A DNA stretch of 64,000 nt from JAYPUA01 sp038133845 (GCA_038133845.1 JAYPUA010000009.1:1-64000); one strand, 5' to 3'; numbered from the stretch's first letter, positions 1 through 9,672 are shown. Notes: generated from the letters alone by a model not told the origin. Numbers and translations: made by a program.

Positions 1-456
1 CCACCCACACCCCTGCGAAAGCTTCGGATGATTCTGGATATGCCAGTGCAGATCGGTGAGGATTTCAGGGATTTGGGGTGATGAGGCGCCGAACAGTTCG
101 GAGTGGTGAATCCGGGACAGTTCGGAGAGGCCGGAGGCTGGACATCCGGCAAGTCGGGCCAGCCCTTCCAGGTGGGGACCTTGTCCTTGGGAGGCTTCCT
201 CCTGAAGGCTTTCGTAATTGACACGAATGTAGATGCCCAGAAGTTGGTCGATCTCCGACCATCCGCTGCATTCGGAGGTTCCGGAGGTCACCGCGCTCGC
301 GTAGGTGGCGGGAGAAATGAAGATGTTGATGACACCGATGACGACCTCATTCCGGGCGATCTTCTTGCCGAAGCCGCAATCGTCAATGTAGTTGCTGGCC
401 AGCGACGGACCAGCCCACGTCAACAGCAGCAGGAAAAGCAGCAGAGTCGAGCGCAT
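1..456 (-). CDS. DUF3015-type secreted protein (partial, runs off left edge)
   Basis: The minus-strand frame opens with an ATG at 456 and stays open to base 1, so the C-terminus lies outside the window. The first 20 or so residues (MRSTLLLFLLLLTWAGPSLA) form a clear signal peptide. The mature part begins SNYIDDCGFGKK and later has TSGTSECSGW and a GxGxHLxxLARLAGC stretch. This is the pattern I know from DUF3015 proteins: small periplasmic proteins with an early Cys-Gly-x-Gly, a TSGTSxC motif and an acidic helix ending in GC. Their biochemical function is unknown. The gene lies 48 bp downstream of the Lrp-type gene on the same strand and may be read with it. The family call is fairly secure. 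The role is not known. Confidence 0.72.
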   Translation of the reverse strand, partial: MRSTLLLFLLLLTWAGPSLASNYIDDCGFGKKIARNEVVIGVINIFISPATYASAVTSGTSECSGWSEIDQLLGIYIRVNYESLQEEASQGQGPHLEGLARLAGCPASGLSELSRIHHSELFGASSPQIPEILTDLHWHIQNHPKLSQGCGW

Positions 457-504
457 GAGAGGGCTCCGGATTTGGGTGGTTGGAGGTGTTGGGTGTGACC
501 GGAG

Positions 505-780
505 TCAGACTCCCAATGAGAACATGTGCTCCAAGTCGTGCCGGGAGTAGGTCCGGAAGGCAATCAGGGTCTCGGTGGAGGTGATTCCTTCCAGAGTGCC
601 GATCTTTTCGGTGATCGTGTCTGCCACCTCTTCAGTGGTCTTGACCCGGACAATCGCAATCAGGTCATAGCGTCCGGCAACAGAGAACACCTCCGTCACC
701 TCGCTCATGTCCACAAGCTGCTGGGATACTTCCTTGATTTGGGCACGATCGGCGTTGATGAGGACAATGGCAGTCACCAT
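505..780 (-). CDS. Lrp/AsnC-type ligand-binding domain protein without DNA-binding domain
   Basis: A 91-residue protein that matches only the C-terminal RAM (ligand-binding) half of Lrp/AsnC regulators: MVTAIVLINADR, then VTEVFSVAGRYDLIAIVRV and EGITSTETLIAF. There is no helix-turn-helix upstream, because the frame before this ATG (34 extra codons) is not protein-like. The start at 780 is supported by AAGGAG eight bases upstream. Stand-alone RAM proteins form amino-acid-binding oligomers and may modulate full-length Lrp proteins. Which ligand it binds cannot be read from the sequence. It lies between lnt and the DUF3015 gene on the same strand. Confidence 0.85.
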   Translation of the reverse strand: MVTAIVLINADRAQIKEVSQQLVDMSEVTEVFSVAGRYDLIAIVRVKTTEEVADTITEKIGTLEGITSTETLIAFRTYSRHDLEHMFSLGV

Positions 781-936
781 GAAAGTTCTCCTTGAGTAAA
801 ATGTAGAGTAAAGCGCTGAAACAAAGGGACTTGGTCTCGCTGAGGCCTCGCAAGCACCAAGCCGGATCCTAGTGAAGATCATCAGATTTCAGCGCCAATA
901 AGGCAAGACCGAACACCGCCTGGCGTGGCCTTGGAT

Positions 937-2565
937 TCAGCGGGAGCGCCGAGCAGAACGCTTGCTCCCGGATCTCAGGCTCCAGAAGGCGAGTAGCAAC
1001 CCGATGCCCCAAACTCCCGCGAGGGCCTCCGGGAAATCCCGGCTGAAGGACGAGCGACTCTCCAGCACCAGTTGATGCACCAGCACTCCGGGCATGAACA
1101 GCTCCAGACGCTCCGACTGAGGCTGTCCATCAGCCCCCAAAAACACGGTGCGGCCGTTATTCGAGGCAAACAGCACCGGGACGCGATTCTCAATGGCCCG
1201 CCAGCGCAGGACGGCTTCCATGTTGTCTGAAGCTGTGCTCTTGCCAAACCACGCCAAGTTGCTCGGATTGACCACCAACTGGGCTCCATTCCTCACCATC
1301 TCCCGGATTGTCTGTGGAGCGAAGACATCAAAGCAGATGGGTGCAGAGACCCAACCTTCCGTGATCGGGAAGGTGGTGAACTCTTCGCCGGCAACAAACT
1401 CGGACATGTTGGGGATCTGCTCCCGGAGCCAGGCCGCCCATTTGGGGAACCAGGAAGAGAGCGGGATCGTCTCTCCAAAAGGGATCAGGAAGATCTTTCG
1501 ATAGCGGCCCAACTCCTGTCCTTCAGGATTCAGTAAAGTTGAGATCCCGTAAAACTTCCACCGATCCCCCTCGCGTTCCCAGTCGACCGAGGTCAGGAGC
1601 AGGTGAGTCGGATGCTCCTGCAGAAACGCTCTCACCTCACCGCGCAAGGTGGCATCCTGGAAGAACGCTCCGGGGAACACCGACTCCGGCCAAACCAGCA
1701 GCCGTGGAGCATCTGAAGACGTTCGGGTCAGCCCCATCCGAGAGTCTTCCAAAAGGGCCCGCAGGTTCGCCTCACGGTCTGAATAGGCTAGCTCCGGATT
1801 GGACGCCAAAGCCTGCAGAGAGAAGTTGGGCTGGATCGCAACCACCTGCAAGGCTCTGGAAGGCGGTTGCTTGGGCGGCCCGCCTTGAAGCGTCCAGACC
1901 CCATAGCCGAACCCGGCTCCCCACAGCAACGTCACTCCCCAAAGGACCCTCTGCAACACGGCTCGGGAAATCAGACCATTCCGGAGCCTCCAGGCCTGAA
2001 GCAAGACAAACGCAAACCCGAAGCTGAAGAGCCCCATTCCGGATGAGCCCAGCAGTGCGGCAGACTGTTCCAGTAGCGGAATCCCCGAGAGCGGGAGGGC
2101 CCCAAGGTTCCAATGAATCAGCCGGGGCCAGAAGGCGTCGGCTCCCACCGCCCAGAGCAGGCGCAGCGGGACATCTCGGGAGCTTTGGTCGGGAAGCAGC
2201 AAACGCGGAGCAGCAAACGCGACCCAGAGCAGCACACCCACCTCCAGCCCGTATCCCACGCCCGTGATGGCCAAAGCCACTGGAAAGGGGAGGTTGCCAA
2301 AGACATGGACGCTGTTGGTGATCCAGTGTGCCGCAATCAGTGCACCAATGCCTCCGGTAAGCCAACAGAGCCCAAAGGAGTAGCGAGCCTGCTGCCCTTT
2401 GGAGAGGTTCTGTGGAAGCTGCTCCAGCACAATCAGCAGTCCCGGGATAGCCAGCAACCCAAGGAGCTGGGTCGGGTATCCCGGAGTTCCCACTCCCAGG
2501 AGAATCCCGGAAAGCATGGCCCCGGAGAGGAGGAGCAGTGACGAGGCCGGGCGAGTGGAGGGCAC
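937..2565 (-). CDS. lnt: Apolipoprotein N-acyltransferase
   Basis: An inner-membrane enzyme that adds the third acyl chain to the N-terminal cysteine of lipoproteins. The N-terminal half holds several hydrophobic segments and the C-terminal half is a nitrilase-like periplasmic domain. The expected Glu-Lys-Cys catalytic residues sit in LLVWPESVFPG, YRKIFLIPFGE and SAPICFDVF, and RAIENRVPVLFASNNG near the end is also typical. The open frame extends into mgtE, so the start must lie lower. The GTG at 2565, 8 bp after the mgtE stop, gives 542 residues. The ATG at 2517 is an alternative (526 residues). Neither has a strong ribosome site, which suggests translational coupling to mgtE. It fits the several predicted lipoproteins in this window. 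Confidence 0.93.
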   Translation of the reverse strand: MPSTRPASSLLLLSGAMLSGILLGVGTPGYPTQLLGLLAIPGLLIVLEQLPQNLSKGQQARYSFGLCWLTGGIGALIAAHWITNSVHVFGNLPFPVALAITGVGYGLEVGVLLWVAFAAPRLLLPDQSSRDVPLRLLWAVGADAFWPRLIHWNLGALPLSGIPLLEQSAALLGSSGMGLFSFGFAFVLLQAWRLRNGLISRAVLQRVLWGVTLLWGAGFGYGVWTLQGGPPKQPPSRALQVVAIQPNFSLQALASNPELAYSDREANLRALLEDSRMGLTRTSSDAPRLLVWPESVFPGAFFQDATLRGEVRAFLQEHPTHLLLTSVDWEREGDRWKFYGISTLLNPEGQELGRYRKIFLIPFGETIPLSSWFPKWAAWLREQIPNMSEFVAGEEFTTFPITEGWVSAPICFDVFAPQTIREMVRNGAQLVVNPSNLAWFGKSTASDNMEAVLRWRAIENRVPVLFASNNGRTVFLGADGQPQSERLELFMPGVLVHQLVLESRSSFSRDFPEALAGVWGIGLLLAFWSLRSGSKRSARRSR

Positions 2566-2573
2566 AGGACGGC

Positions 2574-3947
2574 TCAACTCAACCAGGTGGCGTGGCTGAC
2601 GTTGAAGGTGATGCCCAGGTAGATGGAGATGCCCAGAATGTCGTTGGCCGTGGTAATGAAAGGACCTGTGGCCAGTGCCGGATCGATGTTGAGCTGCTTG
2701 AGCAGAATCGGGACCGAGGCTCCGATGGAGGCGGCAATGCAGACCACCGCAACCAGAGCCACTCCGGCGCTCAGTGCGGTCGCAATGTTCCGGGTGATCA
2801 TCCAATTCATCAGCGCGAGTAGCACCGCACAGATCGCCCCGTTCAGTGCGCCCACCCGGAGCTCCTTCCACAGGCGAACCAGCAGGTCCGTGGTCTTGAT
2901 CGCCCCGGTAGCCAGACCACGCACCATGATCGATGAGGACTGGATGCCCACGTTTCCCCCGAAGGCTGCGATCAGGGGAATGAAGTAGGCGGTCTCCGGC
3001 ATCATCGAAAGCGACCGACCAAAGCCGTTCATCACCAGTGCCGCCATAAAGCCCCCGACCATGCTGAGAAACAGCCAGGGCAAACGCTCCCGGGTGGTCC
3101 GGATGATGGAAGTCTCCAGCACCTCTTCGCCACCGGTTCCGGCAAACTGCCCGAGGTCTTCGTTGTGCTCCTCATAGAGCACGTCCACCAGGTCATCGAT
3201 GGTGATCCGGCCCGCCAGGCGCAGGTGCTTGTCAATCACCGGGACCACCACCAGGTCGTACTCCTGGGCAACTCGGACCACCTCCTCTTGGTCGAGGTCG
3301 CAGTCCACAGCGATCACGTCCGGGTTCATGATGTCGGCGATCTCGGCACTCCGGTCCGCCAAGAGCAGCTCCGTGGCCGAGACCGTCCCGATCAGGTGGC
3401 GGTACTCATCCACGACATACGCCGTGTAGAACATCTCGAAGCCTTCACGCTGCACATAGCGCCGGATGCTCCGGATCGCCTGAGCCACCGTCTGATCCTT
3501 GCGGATGGAAACGACGTAGGTGGTCATCAAACCACCAGCGCTCTCCTCATGATACTGCAGCAGGTTCGCCAACTCCTCGCGGTCCTTCTGCGGAAGTGAA
3601 TCCATCAGCGCATCGGCCTGCGTTTCATCCAGAATGGAGACGATGTCAGCCGCGTCGTCGTCCTCCATCTCCCCGATGATTCCGGAAAGCTGCTCGTGAC
3701 TGAGTTCGCTGACCAGACTTTCCAGAACGGTCGATGACCCTTGAAGGTTGGAGATCACATCCGACGCCCGGTCGGGAGGCAGGTGCTCAAGCACCTCCAG
3801 TTGGTGCTTGAGCTTGAGTTGCAGGAGGACTTGGGAGATCTCCACCGGGTTGAGCGAGTCCAGCAGGCTCTTGAGCACCTGAGGTCGCTCTGAAGAGATC
3901 AGACGCTTGACTACCTTGTGGTACTGCGGCTTGTGGTTTTTCGCCAT
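2574..3947 (-). CDS. mgtE: Magnesium transporter MgtE
   Basis: A 457-residue homodimeric Mg2+ channel/transporter of the inner membrane. Residues about 1-130 form the helical N domain with the DDAADI motif, about 130-265 the paired CBS domains that sense cytosolic Mg2+, and the last 180 residues the five-helix pore with GGNVGIQSSS, the conserved pore signature. The start at 3947 is preceded by GGAGGAGT at good spacing. It lies 25 bp after pepA and 8 bp before lnt on the same strand. I see no Mg2+ riboswitch in the short gap, so any regulation is probably at the protein level. Confidence 0.96.
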   Translation of the reverse strand: MAKNHKPQYHKVVKRLISSERPQVLKSLLDSLNPVEISQVLLQLKLKHQLEVLEHLPPDRASDVISNLQGSSTVLESLVSELSHEQLSGIIGEMEDDDAADIVSILDETQADALMDSLPQKDREELANLLQYHEESAGGLMTTYVVSIRKDQTVAQAIRSIRRYVQREGFEMFYTAYVVDEYRHLIGTVSATELLLADRSAEIADIMNPDVIAVDCDLDQEEVVRVAQEYDLVVVPVIDKHLRLAGRITIDDLVDVLYEEHNEDLGQFAGTGGEEVLETSIIRTTRERLPWLFLSMVGGFMAALVMNGFGRSLSMMPETAYFIPLIAAFGGNVGIQSSSIMVRGLATGAIKTTDLLVRLWKELRVGALNGAICAVLLALMNWMITRNIATALSAGVALVAVVCIAASIGASVPILLKQLNIDPALATGPFITTANDILGISIYLGITFNVSHATWLS

Positions 3948-3972
3948 GAACGTACTCCTCCGGCGAGTGCTC

Positions 3973-5466
3973 TCAGTTCCAGTTCAAGACCAGGTCGGTC
4001 AGCAGGCGGACACCGACTCCGGTTGCCGACCCAGAAGGGTGATAGTCGACATGTTTGACGCTCCAGGCCGCACCTGCGATATCGAGGTGCACCCAGGGAG
4101 TTTCTCCGACAAAGTGCTGCAGGAAGGCGCCCCCGATGATGGTTCCGGCGTCCCCGTCGCCAATGTTCCTCAGGTCTCCATGCTTGCCCTTGAGGGACTC
4201 GGCGTACTCTGGATAGTTGGGCAACTCCCAGACTCGCTCACCGCTTTGCTCTGCGGCAACACGAACCTTATCCATCAGTTCGGCGTTGTTGGTGATCGCT
4301 CCACAGGCTTGGTGCCCCAGCGCCACAATGCACGCTCCGGTCAGGGTTGCCAGATCCAGCACTGCCGTGGGCTTGAACTGATCGACCACATACGCCAGTG
4401 CATCTCCCAGCACCAAGCGACCTTCAGCATCGGTGTTGAGGACTTCCACCGTCTTGCCGTTGTAGGCCTTGACGATGTCCCCCGGACGCTGCGCCTTGCC
4501 GTCGGGCATGTTCTCTGCGGCGGCAACCACTCCGATCACGTTCACCTTCGGCTTGTGCTGAGCAATCGACTGCATGGCTCCCACCACAGCGGCCGCTCCG
4601 CACATGTCAAACTTCATCTCGTCCATGCCTTTGCTGGGCTTGAGCGAGATGCCTCCGGTATCGAACGTAATCCCCTTGCCAACAATGGCCACCGTGTCCG
4701 AAGCCTTGTCGTGGCGATATTCCATGATCAGTAGCTTCGAAGGCTCCTCGGACCCCTGTCCCACCCCCAGAAGCATGTGCATGCCCAACTTGCGCATCTC
4801 GCTCTCGTCAAGGACCCGGAACTTCAGCTTCTGTCTCTTGGACATCGCCTCTGCACGCTTGGCCAGCTCACTTGGAGAGAGCACGTTCGGAGGCGTATTT
4901 CCCAGAGAGCGCGCCAGGTTCGTCGCCTCTGCTCGGAGGGCGCCAGCCTTCACGGACTTCGAGTCCGTGAGCTTCTCCGGGTCCACCAGCTTGACTCTGA
5001 CAGACTTCGGGAGGTCGCCGTTTTCGCTGGATTTGAACTCCGTGTACTCGTAGGCACCGAGCCCCAGTCCTTCAGCGAGCACCATGCCCAACGCGTGGGT
5101 CGTGACGTGTTCCAGGCTCCCGGAAAGGATCAGGGCCGCGGTGGTGCTCTTGAGAGAGGGAATGAGCCGTCCCACCTTGCCCGCCGCACGCCGCAACGCC
5201 TCGGCAGTCAACTCCTTCCGATCTCCCAGCCCCACCAGCAGGACCTGTGGCCAGTTCCCATTTCCTGTGACGACGTGGTGCGTGGTGCCTTTCTTCCCGG
5301 AAAACACCTTGAGCTTGCGGACCGACTCCAAAACGTTCTGAACGTCCTCGGGAAGTTCCTTGGCTCCACAAAGAGACCAGTCCGTTTCCTCAGGCACCAG
5401 CACGACCAGCGCGCCTGCTTTTTCTGCAGAAAGTGATTTGCTGCTGTATTCCAGCTTGAGGTCCAT
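3973..5466 (-). CDS. pepA: Leucyl aminopeptidase (M17 family)
   Basis: A cytosolic di-metal aminopeptidase that removes N-terminal residues from peptides. The 497-residue length is typical. The metal and catalytic residues are visible in GKGITFDTGGISLKP (about 262-276), KFDMCGAAAV (about 285-294) and NTDAEGRLVLGD (344-355). The last is the M17 signature. The N-terminal 170 residues form the less conserved macro-like domain. The ATG at 5466 has AGGAG five to six bases upstream. The gene heads a minus-strand run with mgtE and lnt and is divergent from nei across a 117-bp gap that must hold both promoters. In some bacteria PepA also binds DNA. Nothing here tests that. Confidence 0.96.
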   Translation of the reverse strand: MDLKLEYSSKSLSAEKAGALVVLVPEETDWSLCGAKELPEDVQNVLESVRKLKVFSGKKGTTHHVVTGNGNWPQVLLVGLGDRKELTAEALRRAAGKVGRLIPSLKSTTAALILSGSLEHVTTHALGMVLAEGLGLGAYEYTEFKSSENGDLPKSVRVKLVDPEKLTDSKSVKAGALRAEATNLARSLGNTPPNVLSPSELAKRAEAMSKRQKLKFRVLDESEMRKLGMHMLLGVGQGSEEPSKLLIMEYRHDKASDTVAIVGKGITFDTGGISLKPSKGMDEMKFDMCGAAAVVGAMQSIAQHKPKVNVIGVVAAAENMPDGKAQRPGDIVKAYNGKTVEVLNTDAEGRLVLGDALAYVVDQFKPTAVLDLATLTGACIVALGHQACGAITNNAELMDKVRVAAEQSGERVWELPNYPEYAESLKGKHGDLRNIGDGDAGTIIGGAFLQHFVGETPWVHLDIAGAAWSVKHVDYHPSGSATGVGVRLLTDLVLNWN

Positions 5467-5583
5467 GTTTCTCCTGATTTTCAGTGCTCAAGGCACTCGA
5501 TGTTGTGTTGTGGGCAAAAAACGCCAAAATAGTGGAATCGCGACAGCACGCTCAAGCCAAATCCCTGGATTCACCAAACTCTC

Positions 5584-6411
5584 ATGCCTGAAGGCCCTGA
5601 AATCCGCCACATTGCCGACCAGCTACAGCAGGCAATCGGCGACGAAGACTGTGTGGAGATCTCCTTCGCCTTTGAGCACCTCAAGGTGTTTGAGGCAGAA
5701 CTCACCGGACAGCGTGTGCAAGGGGTCACCTCTCAAGGCAAGGCCCTGCTGACTCGCTTCTCCGGAGGTTGGACGATCTACAGCCACAACCAGCTCTACG
5801 GGCGCTGGATGGTCCGCAAGGCCTACCAGTATCCGGACACGTCCAGGCAGCTGCGACTGGCGATTCATACTCGTCGCAAGTCGGCGCTGCTCTACAGCGC
5901 TTCCGACATCGAAGTGATCCGGACCGAGGAAGAGCACAAGCACCCGTTTCTCAAAAAACTGGGCCCGGACGTGCTGGACGACTCGTGCCGTGTTGAAGAC
6001 GTCCGGAAGCGGTTGGACCTTCCGGAGTTTCGCCAGAAGCAGTTGGGGACGCTGCTACTGGATCAAGGATTCCTGGCCGGACTGGGCAACTACCTGCGAA
6101 GCGAAGTTCTCTTTCTCGCAGGGTTGCAGCCGCACCTCAAGCCCCGGCAGTGCGACCCAGTGCAGCTGAACCTGCTGGCGCAGGCCTGTGTGGGGGTCAC
6201 CCGGCAGTCCTACCGCACCAACGGGATCACCAACGACCTGAAGCTGGCTGAAGCCCTGAAGCAGCAGGGCGTGCCTCGCGCGCACTTCCGTCACTGGGTC
6301 TTTGCGAGGGCCGGTCGCCCCTGCTGGAAGTGCCAGGCTCCCATCGAGCGAACCAGCTCCGGATCGCGAAGGCTCTACTTCTGCCCCAACTGCCAAAGGC
6401 TCCCTGCATGA
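5584..6411 (+). CDS. nei: Endonuclease VIII, Fpg/Nei DNA glycosylase
   Basis: A bifunctional glycosylase/AP lyase that excises oxidised pyrimidines. It begins MPEGPEIR, with the catalytic Pro2 and Glu3. Lys53 lies in QGKALLTRF, and YSHNQLYGRW and LLYSASDIE match the Nei rather than the MutM subfamily. QGFLAGLGNYLRSE is the helix-two-turn-helix region. A C-terminal zinc finger has CWKC at 247-250 and CPNC at 267-270 with the Arg finger between them. The length of 275 is slightly longer than the E. coli protein. It overlaps the following SRPBCC gene by 4 bp (ATGA), so the two are probably co-translated. Confidence 0.94.
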   Translation: MPEGPEIRHIADQLQQAIGDEDCVEISFAFEHLKVFEAELTGQRVQGVTSQGKALLTRFSGGWTIYSHNQLYGRWMVRKAYQYPDTSRQLRLAIHTRRKSALLYSASDIEVIRTEEEHKHPFLKKLGPDVLDDSCRVEDVRKRLDLPEFRQKQLGTLLLDQGFLAGLGNYLRSEVLFLAGLQPHLKPRQCDPVQLNLLAQACVGVTRQSYRTNGITNDLKLAEALKQQGVPRAHFRHWVFARAGRPCWKCQAPIERTSSGSRRLYFCPNCQRLPA

Positions 6412-6869
6412 AGATCTACCTTGAAACTGAAGTTGCCGGAAACTTTCAGGACGTGTTTGCCCAGTTCGACCAGTCTCTCTTCGAGCAGCTCGCGCCGCCG
6501 TTTCCTCCGGTGGAGCTGTTGCGCTTCGACGGAAGCCGTCCCGGAGACGAGTACCTGATTGAGTTGAAGCTCCCCTTGCTCCAGCAGCAGTGGCATGGCC
6601 GCATCACTGAGGCTGGGGCCAATGACTCCGAGTGCTGGTTTGTTGACGAAGGCCTCCGCATGCCATTCTTCCTCGCCTTCTGGCACCACCGACATACCGT
6701 GCGGCAGCAAGGCGATCACTGTGTGATCATTGACGATATTGAATACCGAGCCCCCTTTTCGTGGCTGACCGTGCTACTCTATCCCACCATGTGGGCCCAG
6801 TTCGCCTACCGCAAACCCCTGTATCGCAAAATCTTCGGACGCCCTGGCTCTGTGGGAGTCGGCTCATGA
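6408..6869 (+). CDS. SRPBCC (START-like) ligand-binding family protein
   Basis: A 153-residue protein with the pattern of small SRPBCC/polyketide-cyclase-like proteins: an alternating strand start (MKIYLETEVAGNFQDVFAQFD), a mid region ending DHCVIIDDIEYRAPF, and a long C-terminal helix with YPTMWAQFAYRKPLYRKIFG. This family folds around a hydrophobic cavity. The ligand and role are unknown here. The start at 6408 overlaps the nei stop as ATGA. The longer upstream frame is inside nei and is not used. Coupling to a DNA repair gene may only reflect dense gene packing. Confidence 0.72.
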   Translation: MKIYLETEVAGNFQDVFAQFDQSLFEQLAPPFPPVELLRFDGSRPGDEYLIELKLPLLQQQWHGRITEAGANDSECWFVDEGLRMPFFLAFWHHRHTVRQQGDHCVIIDDIEYRAPFSWLTVLLYPTMWAQFAYRKPLYRKIFGRPGSVGVGS

Positions 6870-6981
6870 CCTCCAGTTGGCTCGGATGGGTGACCTCTGG
6901 AGTTTTCTGCACCTGGATTCATGAGGCACTCCAGAGCAGGTTCTTGAATCATACTCATCCTCTATCAAGTGAAGGCACCCC

Positions 6982-9672
6982 ATGAAGTCAGAAGCTCCCA
7001 AGACCATTCGGCTCCAAGACTACACGCCGCCTATCTTCGAGGTCGATTCCATCGACCTCCGCTTCGAACTCCATGAAGACCACACGCAGGTGACCGCAAC
7101 CCAACGGTTGCGCCGGAGGACAGGACAGGAAGGCCCGCTGGTTCTGGAGGGACAGGAGCTGGAGTTACGGAGTATTGCCCTCGATGGAGAGGCGCTTGCG
7201 AAAAGCAAATACCGCCTCAGCGACACCCACCTGACGATCCCCGAGGTTCCCGACACCTTCATGCTGCAGGTAGTGGTTCATATTCACCCGGAAAAGAACA
7301 CCGCGCTGGAAGGGCTCTATCGCTCCGGGGGGATGTTCTGCACCCAGTGCGAAGCCGAGGGGTTTCGCAAGATCACCTACTTCCAGGACCGCCCGGATGT
7401 GATGACCGTGTTCTCCACCACCGTGGAGGCAGACCGGAACAAGTTTCCCGTGCTGCTCTCCAACGGGAATCCGGTAGAGTCCGGAGAGAGTGGGGGCGGG
7501 CGCCACTGGGTGCGCTGGGAGGATCCGTTCCGCAAGCCTTCCTACCTCTTTGCTTTGGTCGCCGGAGACCTGGGCGTGCTGGAGGACTCCTTCCTTACAT
7601 GCTCCGGACGTCAGGTCGCTCTCCGGATCTACTCCGAGCATGAGAACGTCCCGCGGCTCGGCTACGCCATGGAGTCACTCCAGCAGTCGATGAAGTGGGA
7701 CGAGGAGCGCTTTGGGCGTGAGTACGACCTCGACATCTACATGATCGTTGCCGTCAATGACTTCAACTTCGGCGCCATGGAAAACAAGGGGCTCAACCTG
7801 TTCAACGCCAAGTACGTCCTCGCCGACCCGGAGAGCGCTACCGACAGCGACTTCTACCACATCCAGGCCGTGATTGCGCATGAGTACTTTCACAACTGGA
7901 CCGGCAACCGGGTGACCTGCCGAGACTGGTTCCAGCTCAGCCTCAAGGAAGGCCTGACCGTCTTCCGGGACCAAGAGTTCAGCTCCGACCTGAACAGCCG
8001 GCCGGTCAAGCGCATCGACGACGTGAACATCCTGCGCAACCACCAGTTTCCCGAGGACTCCGGCCCGATGAGCCACCCGGTCCGTCCTGACGCCTACCAG
8101 GAGATCAACAACTTCTACACCGCCACCGTGTACGAGAAGGGCGCCGAGGTGATCCGGATGATGCACAACTTGCTGGGACGTGAGGGCTTCCGGAAGGGCA
8201 TGGACCTGTACTTTGAACGCCACGATGGACAGGCCGTGACCTGTGACGACTTTGTCGCCGCGCTGGAAGACGCCAACCAGGTGGACTTTCAGCAATTCCG
8301 GCGCTGGTACGCTCAGTCGGGAACTCCGGAGCTGCGCGTCACTGGGGCCCATGCTGCGGACGCCCAGACCTACACGCTGATGGTGGAGCAGTCCGTGCCG
8401 GACACAGTCAAGCAGAACGGGTTTGGCTTTTCTGCCCAGCAGCAAGCAGGAGCGGATGCTCTGCAAAAGCAGGCCTATCACCTGCCTCTGGAGGTGGGGT
8501 TGCTCTCCTCTTCCGGAGCACCATTCGGGCTCACGCTCCAAGGCACCAACGCCCCGGAGGTCGAGTCGCTGGTCCTGCAGGTTCAGGAAGAGCGCCAGGA
8601 GTTTGTGTTTGCTGGAATCCCGGAGCCTCCAGTGCCTTCGCTACTTCGCGGATTCTCTGCTCCAGTGAAGCTTCATTTTGAATATAGTGATTCAGATTTG
8701 GCTTTCCTGATGGCTCACGATCCGGACCTCTTCAATCGTTGGGAGGCCGGTCAACAGCTAATGATCCGGATCGCCTTGCAGCAGGTAAAGCGCGTCCAGA
8801 GCGGCTTGGCCGTGGAGCTTCCGGAGGTTCTGCGGACGGCGCTTGGTCAACTGCTCGGCTCAGCCCACGCCATGGACGCCGCCTTGCTCGCCCAGGCCCT
8901 GGCCTTCCCGGATGAACGCTACCTCGGGGAGCAGATGGACGTGGTCGCCGTGGAGGAGATCCACGCTGTCCGGACCGAACTGCTCAAGCAGCTGGCCCAT
9001 GGCTTTGCAGAAGAGCTTCGGGAGCTGTACCGAAGCCTGAACGCTCCGGAGCCGTACCGACCCGATGCTGCAGGCATGGGCCGGCGAGCGCTCAAGAACC
9101 GATGCCTCGGGTTGCTCACCACGCTGGATCAAGAAGAGACCCGGCAACTGGCTTACGGGCAGTTTCGCAACGCGACCAACATGACGGAGGCCTCCGGAGC
9201 CCTAATGGCCCTCAACCACCTGCACTGCCGTGAGCGGGAGCAAGCGCTGGCCGCATTCTACGAGCGCTGGCAAAATGACCCGCTGGTGATCACCAAGTGG
9301 TTCACCCTGCAGGCGATGTCGGCACTTCCGGACACGCTGAAGAATGTGCGGCACCTGCTGGCTCACCCCTCCTTCGACCTGAAGAACCCCAACAAGGCCC
9401 GCGCCCTGATTGGCGCGTTCGCCCACTCCAACCCGGTCCGCTTCCATGAGGCATCCGGTCAAGGATACGCGTTTCTGGCCGAGCAGGTCATCGCGCTGAA
9501 CTCGCTCAACCCCACGATTGCGGCCCGCCTGGTCGGAGCATTCAACCAGTGGAAGCGCTTTGACCCGAAGCGTCAGGAGTTGATGAAGACTCAGCTAGAA
9601 GCAGTCATTCGGCTTCCCCAGCTATCCGGAGAGGTCCACGAAGTCGTGTCCCGCGCCTTGAACCGCGGATGA
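6982..9672 (+). CDS. pepN: Aminopeptidase N (M1 family, E. coli PepN type)
   Basis: A zinc aminopeptidase of 896 residues. The exopeptidase motif GAMEN is at 264-268 and the zinc site HEYFH at 300-304 with the third ligand Glu in SLKEGLTVFRDQ (Glu323). After the thermolysin-like domain come an Ig-like fold and a large helical C-terminal domain, as in the proteobacterial PepN subfamily. The ATG at 6982 has GAAGG seven bases upstream. A 112-bp spacer separates it from the SRPBCC gene. Its stop overlaps the next gene as ATGA. Confidence 0.96.
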   Translation: MKSEAPKTIRLQDYTPPIFEVDSIDLRFELHEDHTQVTATQRLRRRTGQEGPLVLEGQELELRSIALDGEALAKSKYRLSDTHLTIPEVPDTFMLQVVVHIHPEKNTALEGLYRSGGMFCTQCEAEGFRKITYFQDRPDVMTVFSTTVEADRNKFPVLLSNGNPVESGESGGGRHWVRWEDPFRKPSYLFALVAGDLGVLEDSFLTCSGRQVALRIYSEHENVPRLGYAMESLQQSMKWDEERFGREYDLDIYMIVAVNDFNFGAMENKGLNLFNAKYVLADPESATDSDFYHIQAVIAHEYFHNWTGNRVTCRDWFQLSLKEGLTVFRDQEFSSDLNSRPVKRIDDVNILRNHQFPEDSGPMSHPVRPDAYQEINNFYTATVYEKGAEVIRMMHNLLGREGFRKGMDLYFERHDGQAVTCDDFVAALEDANQVDFQQFRRWYAQSGTPELRVTGAHAADAQTYTLMVEQSVPDTVKQNGFGFSAQQQAGADALQKQAYHLPLEVGLLSSSGAPFGLTLQGTNAPEVESLVLQVQEERQEFVFAGIPEPPVPSLLRGFSAPVKLHFEYSDSDLAFLMAHDPDLFNRWEAGQQLMIRIALQQVKRVQSGLAVELPEVLRTALGQLLGSAHAMDAALLAQALAFPDERYLGEQMDVVAVEEIHAVRTELLKQLAHGFAEELRELYRSLNAPEPYRPDAAGMGRRALKNRCLGLLTTLDQEETRQLAYGQFRNATNMTEASGALMALNHLHCREREQALAAFYERWQNDPLVITKWFTLQAMSALPDTLKNVRHLLAHPSFDLKNPNKARALIGAFAHSNPVRFHEASGQGYAFLAEQVIALNSLNPTIAARLVGAFNQWKRFDPKRQELMKTQLEAVIRLPQLSGEVHEVVSRALNRG

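Noticed and set aside
2566..2871. Upstream extension of the lnt frame into mgtE
   Set aside because: The extra residues are Arg/His-rich and not membrane-like, and the region codes for the conserved pore of MgtE on the same strand.
6866..6985. A 39-codon open frame between the SRPBCC gene and pepN, with ATGA-type overlaps at both ends
   Set aside because: It is short, has no recognisable features and fills the place where the pepN promoter should be. Both overlaps can arise by chance in this composition.
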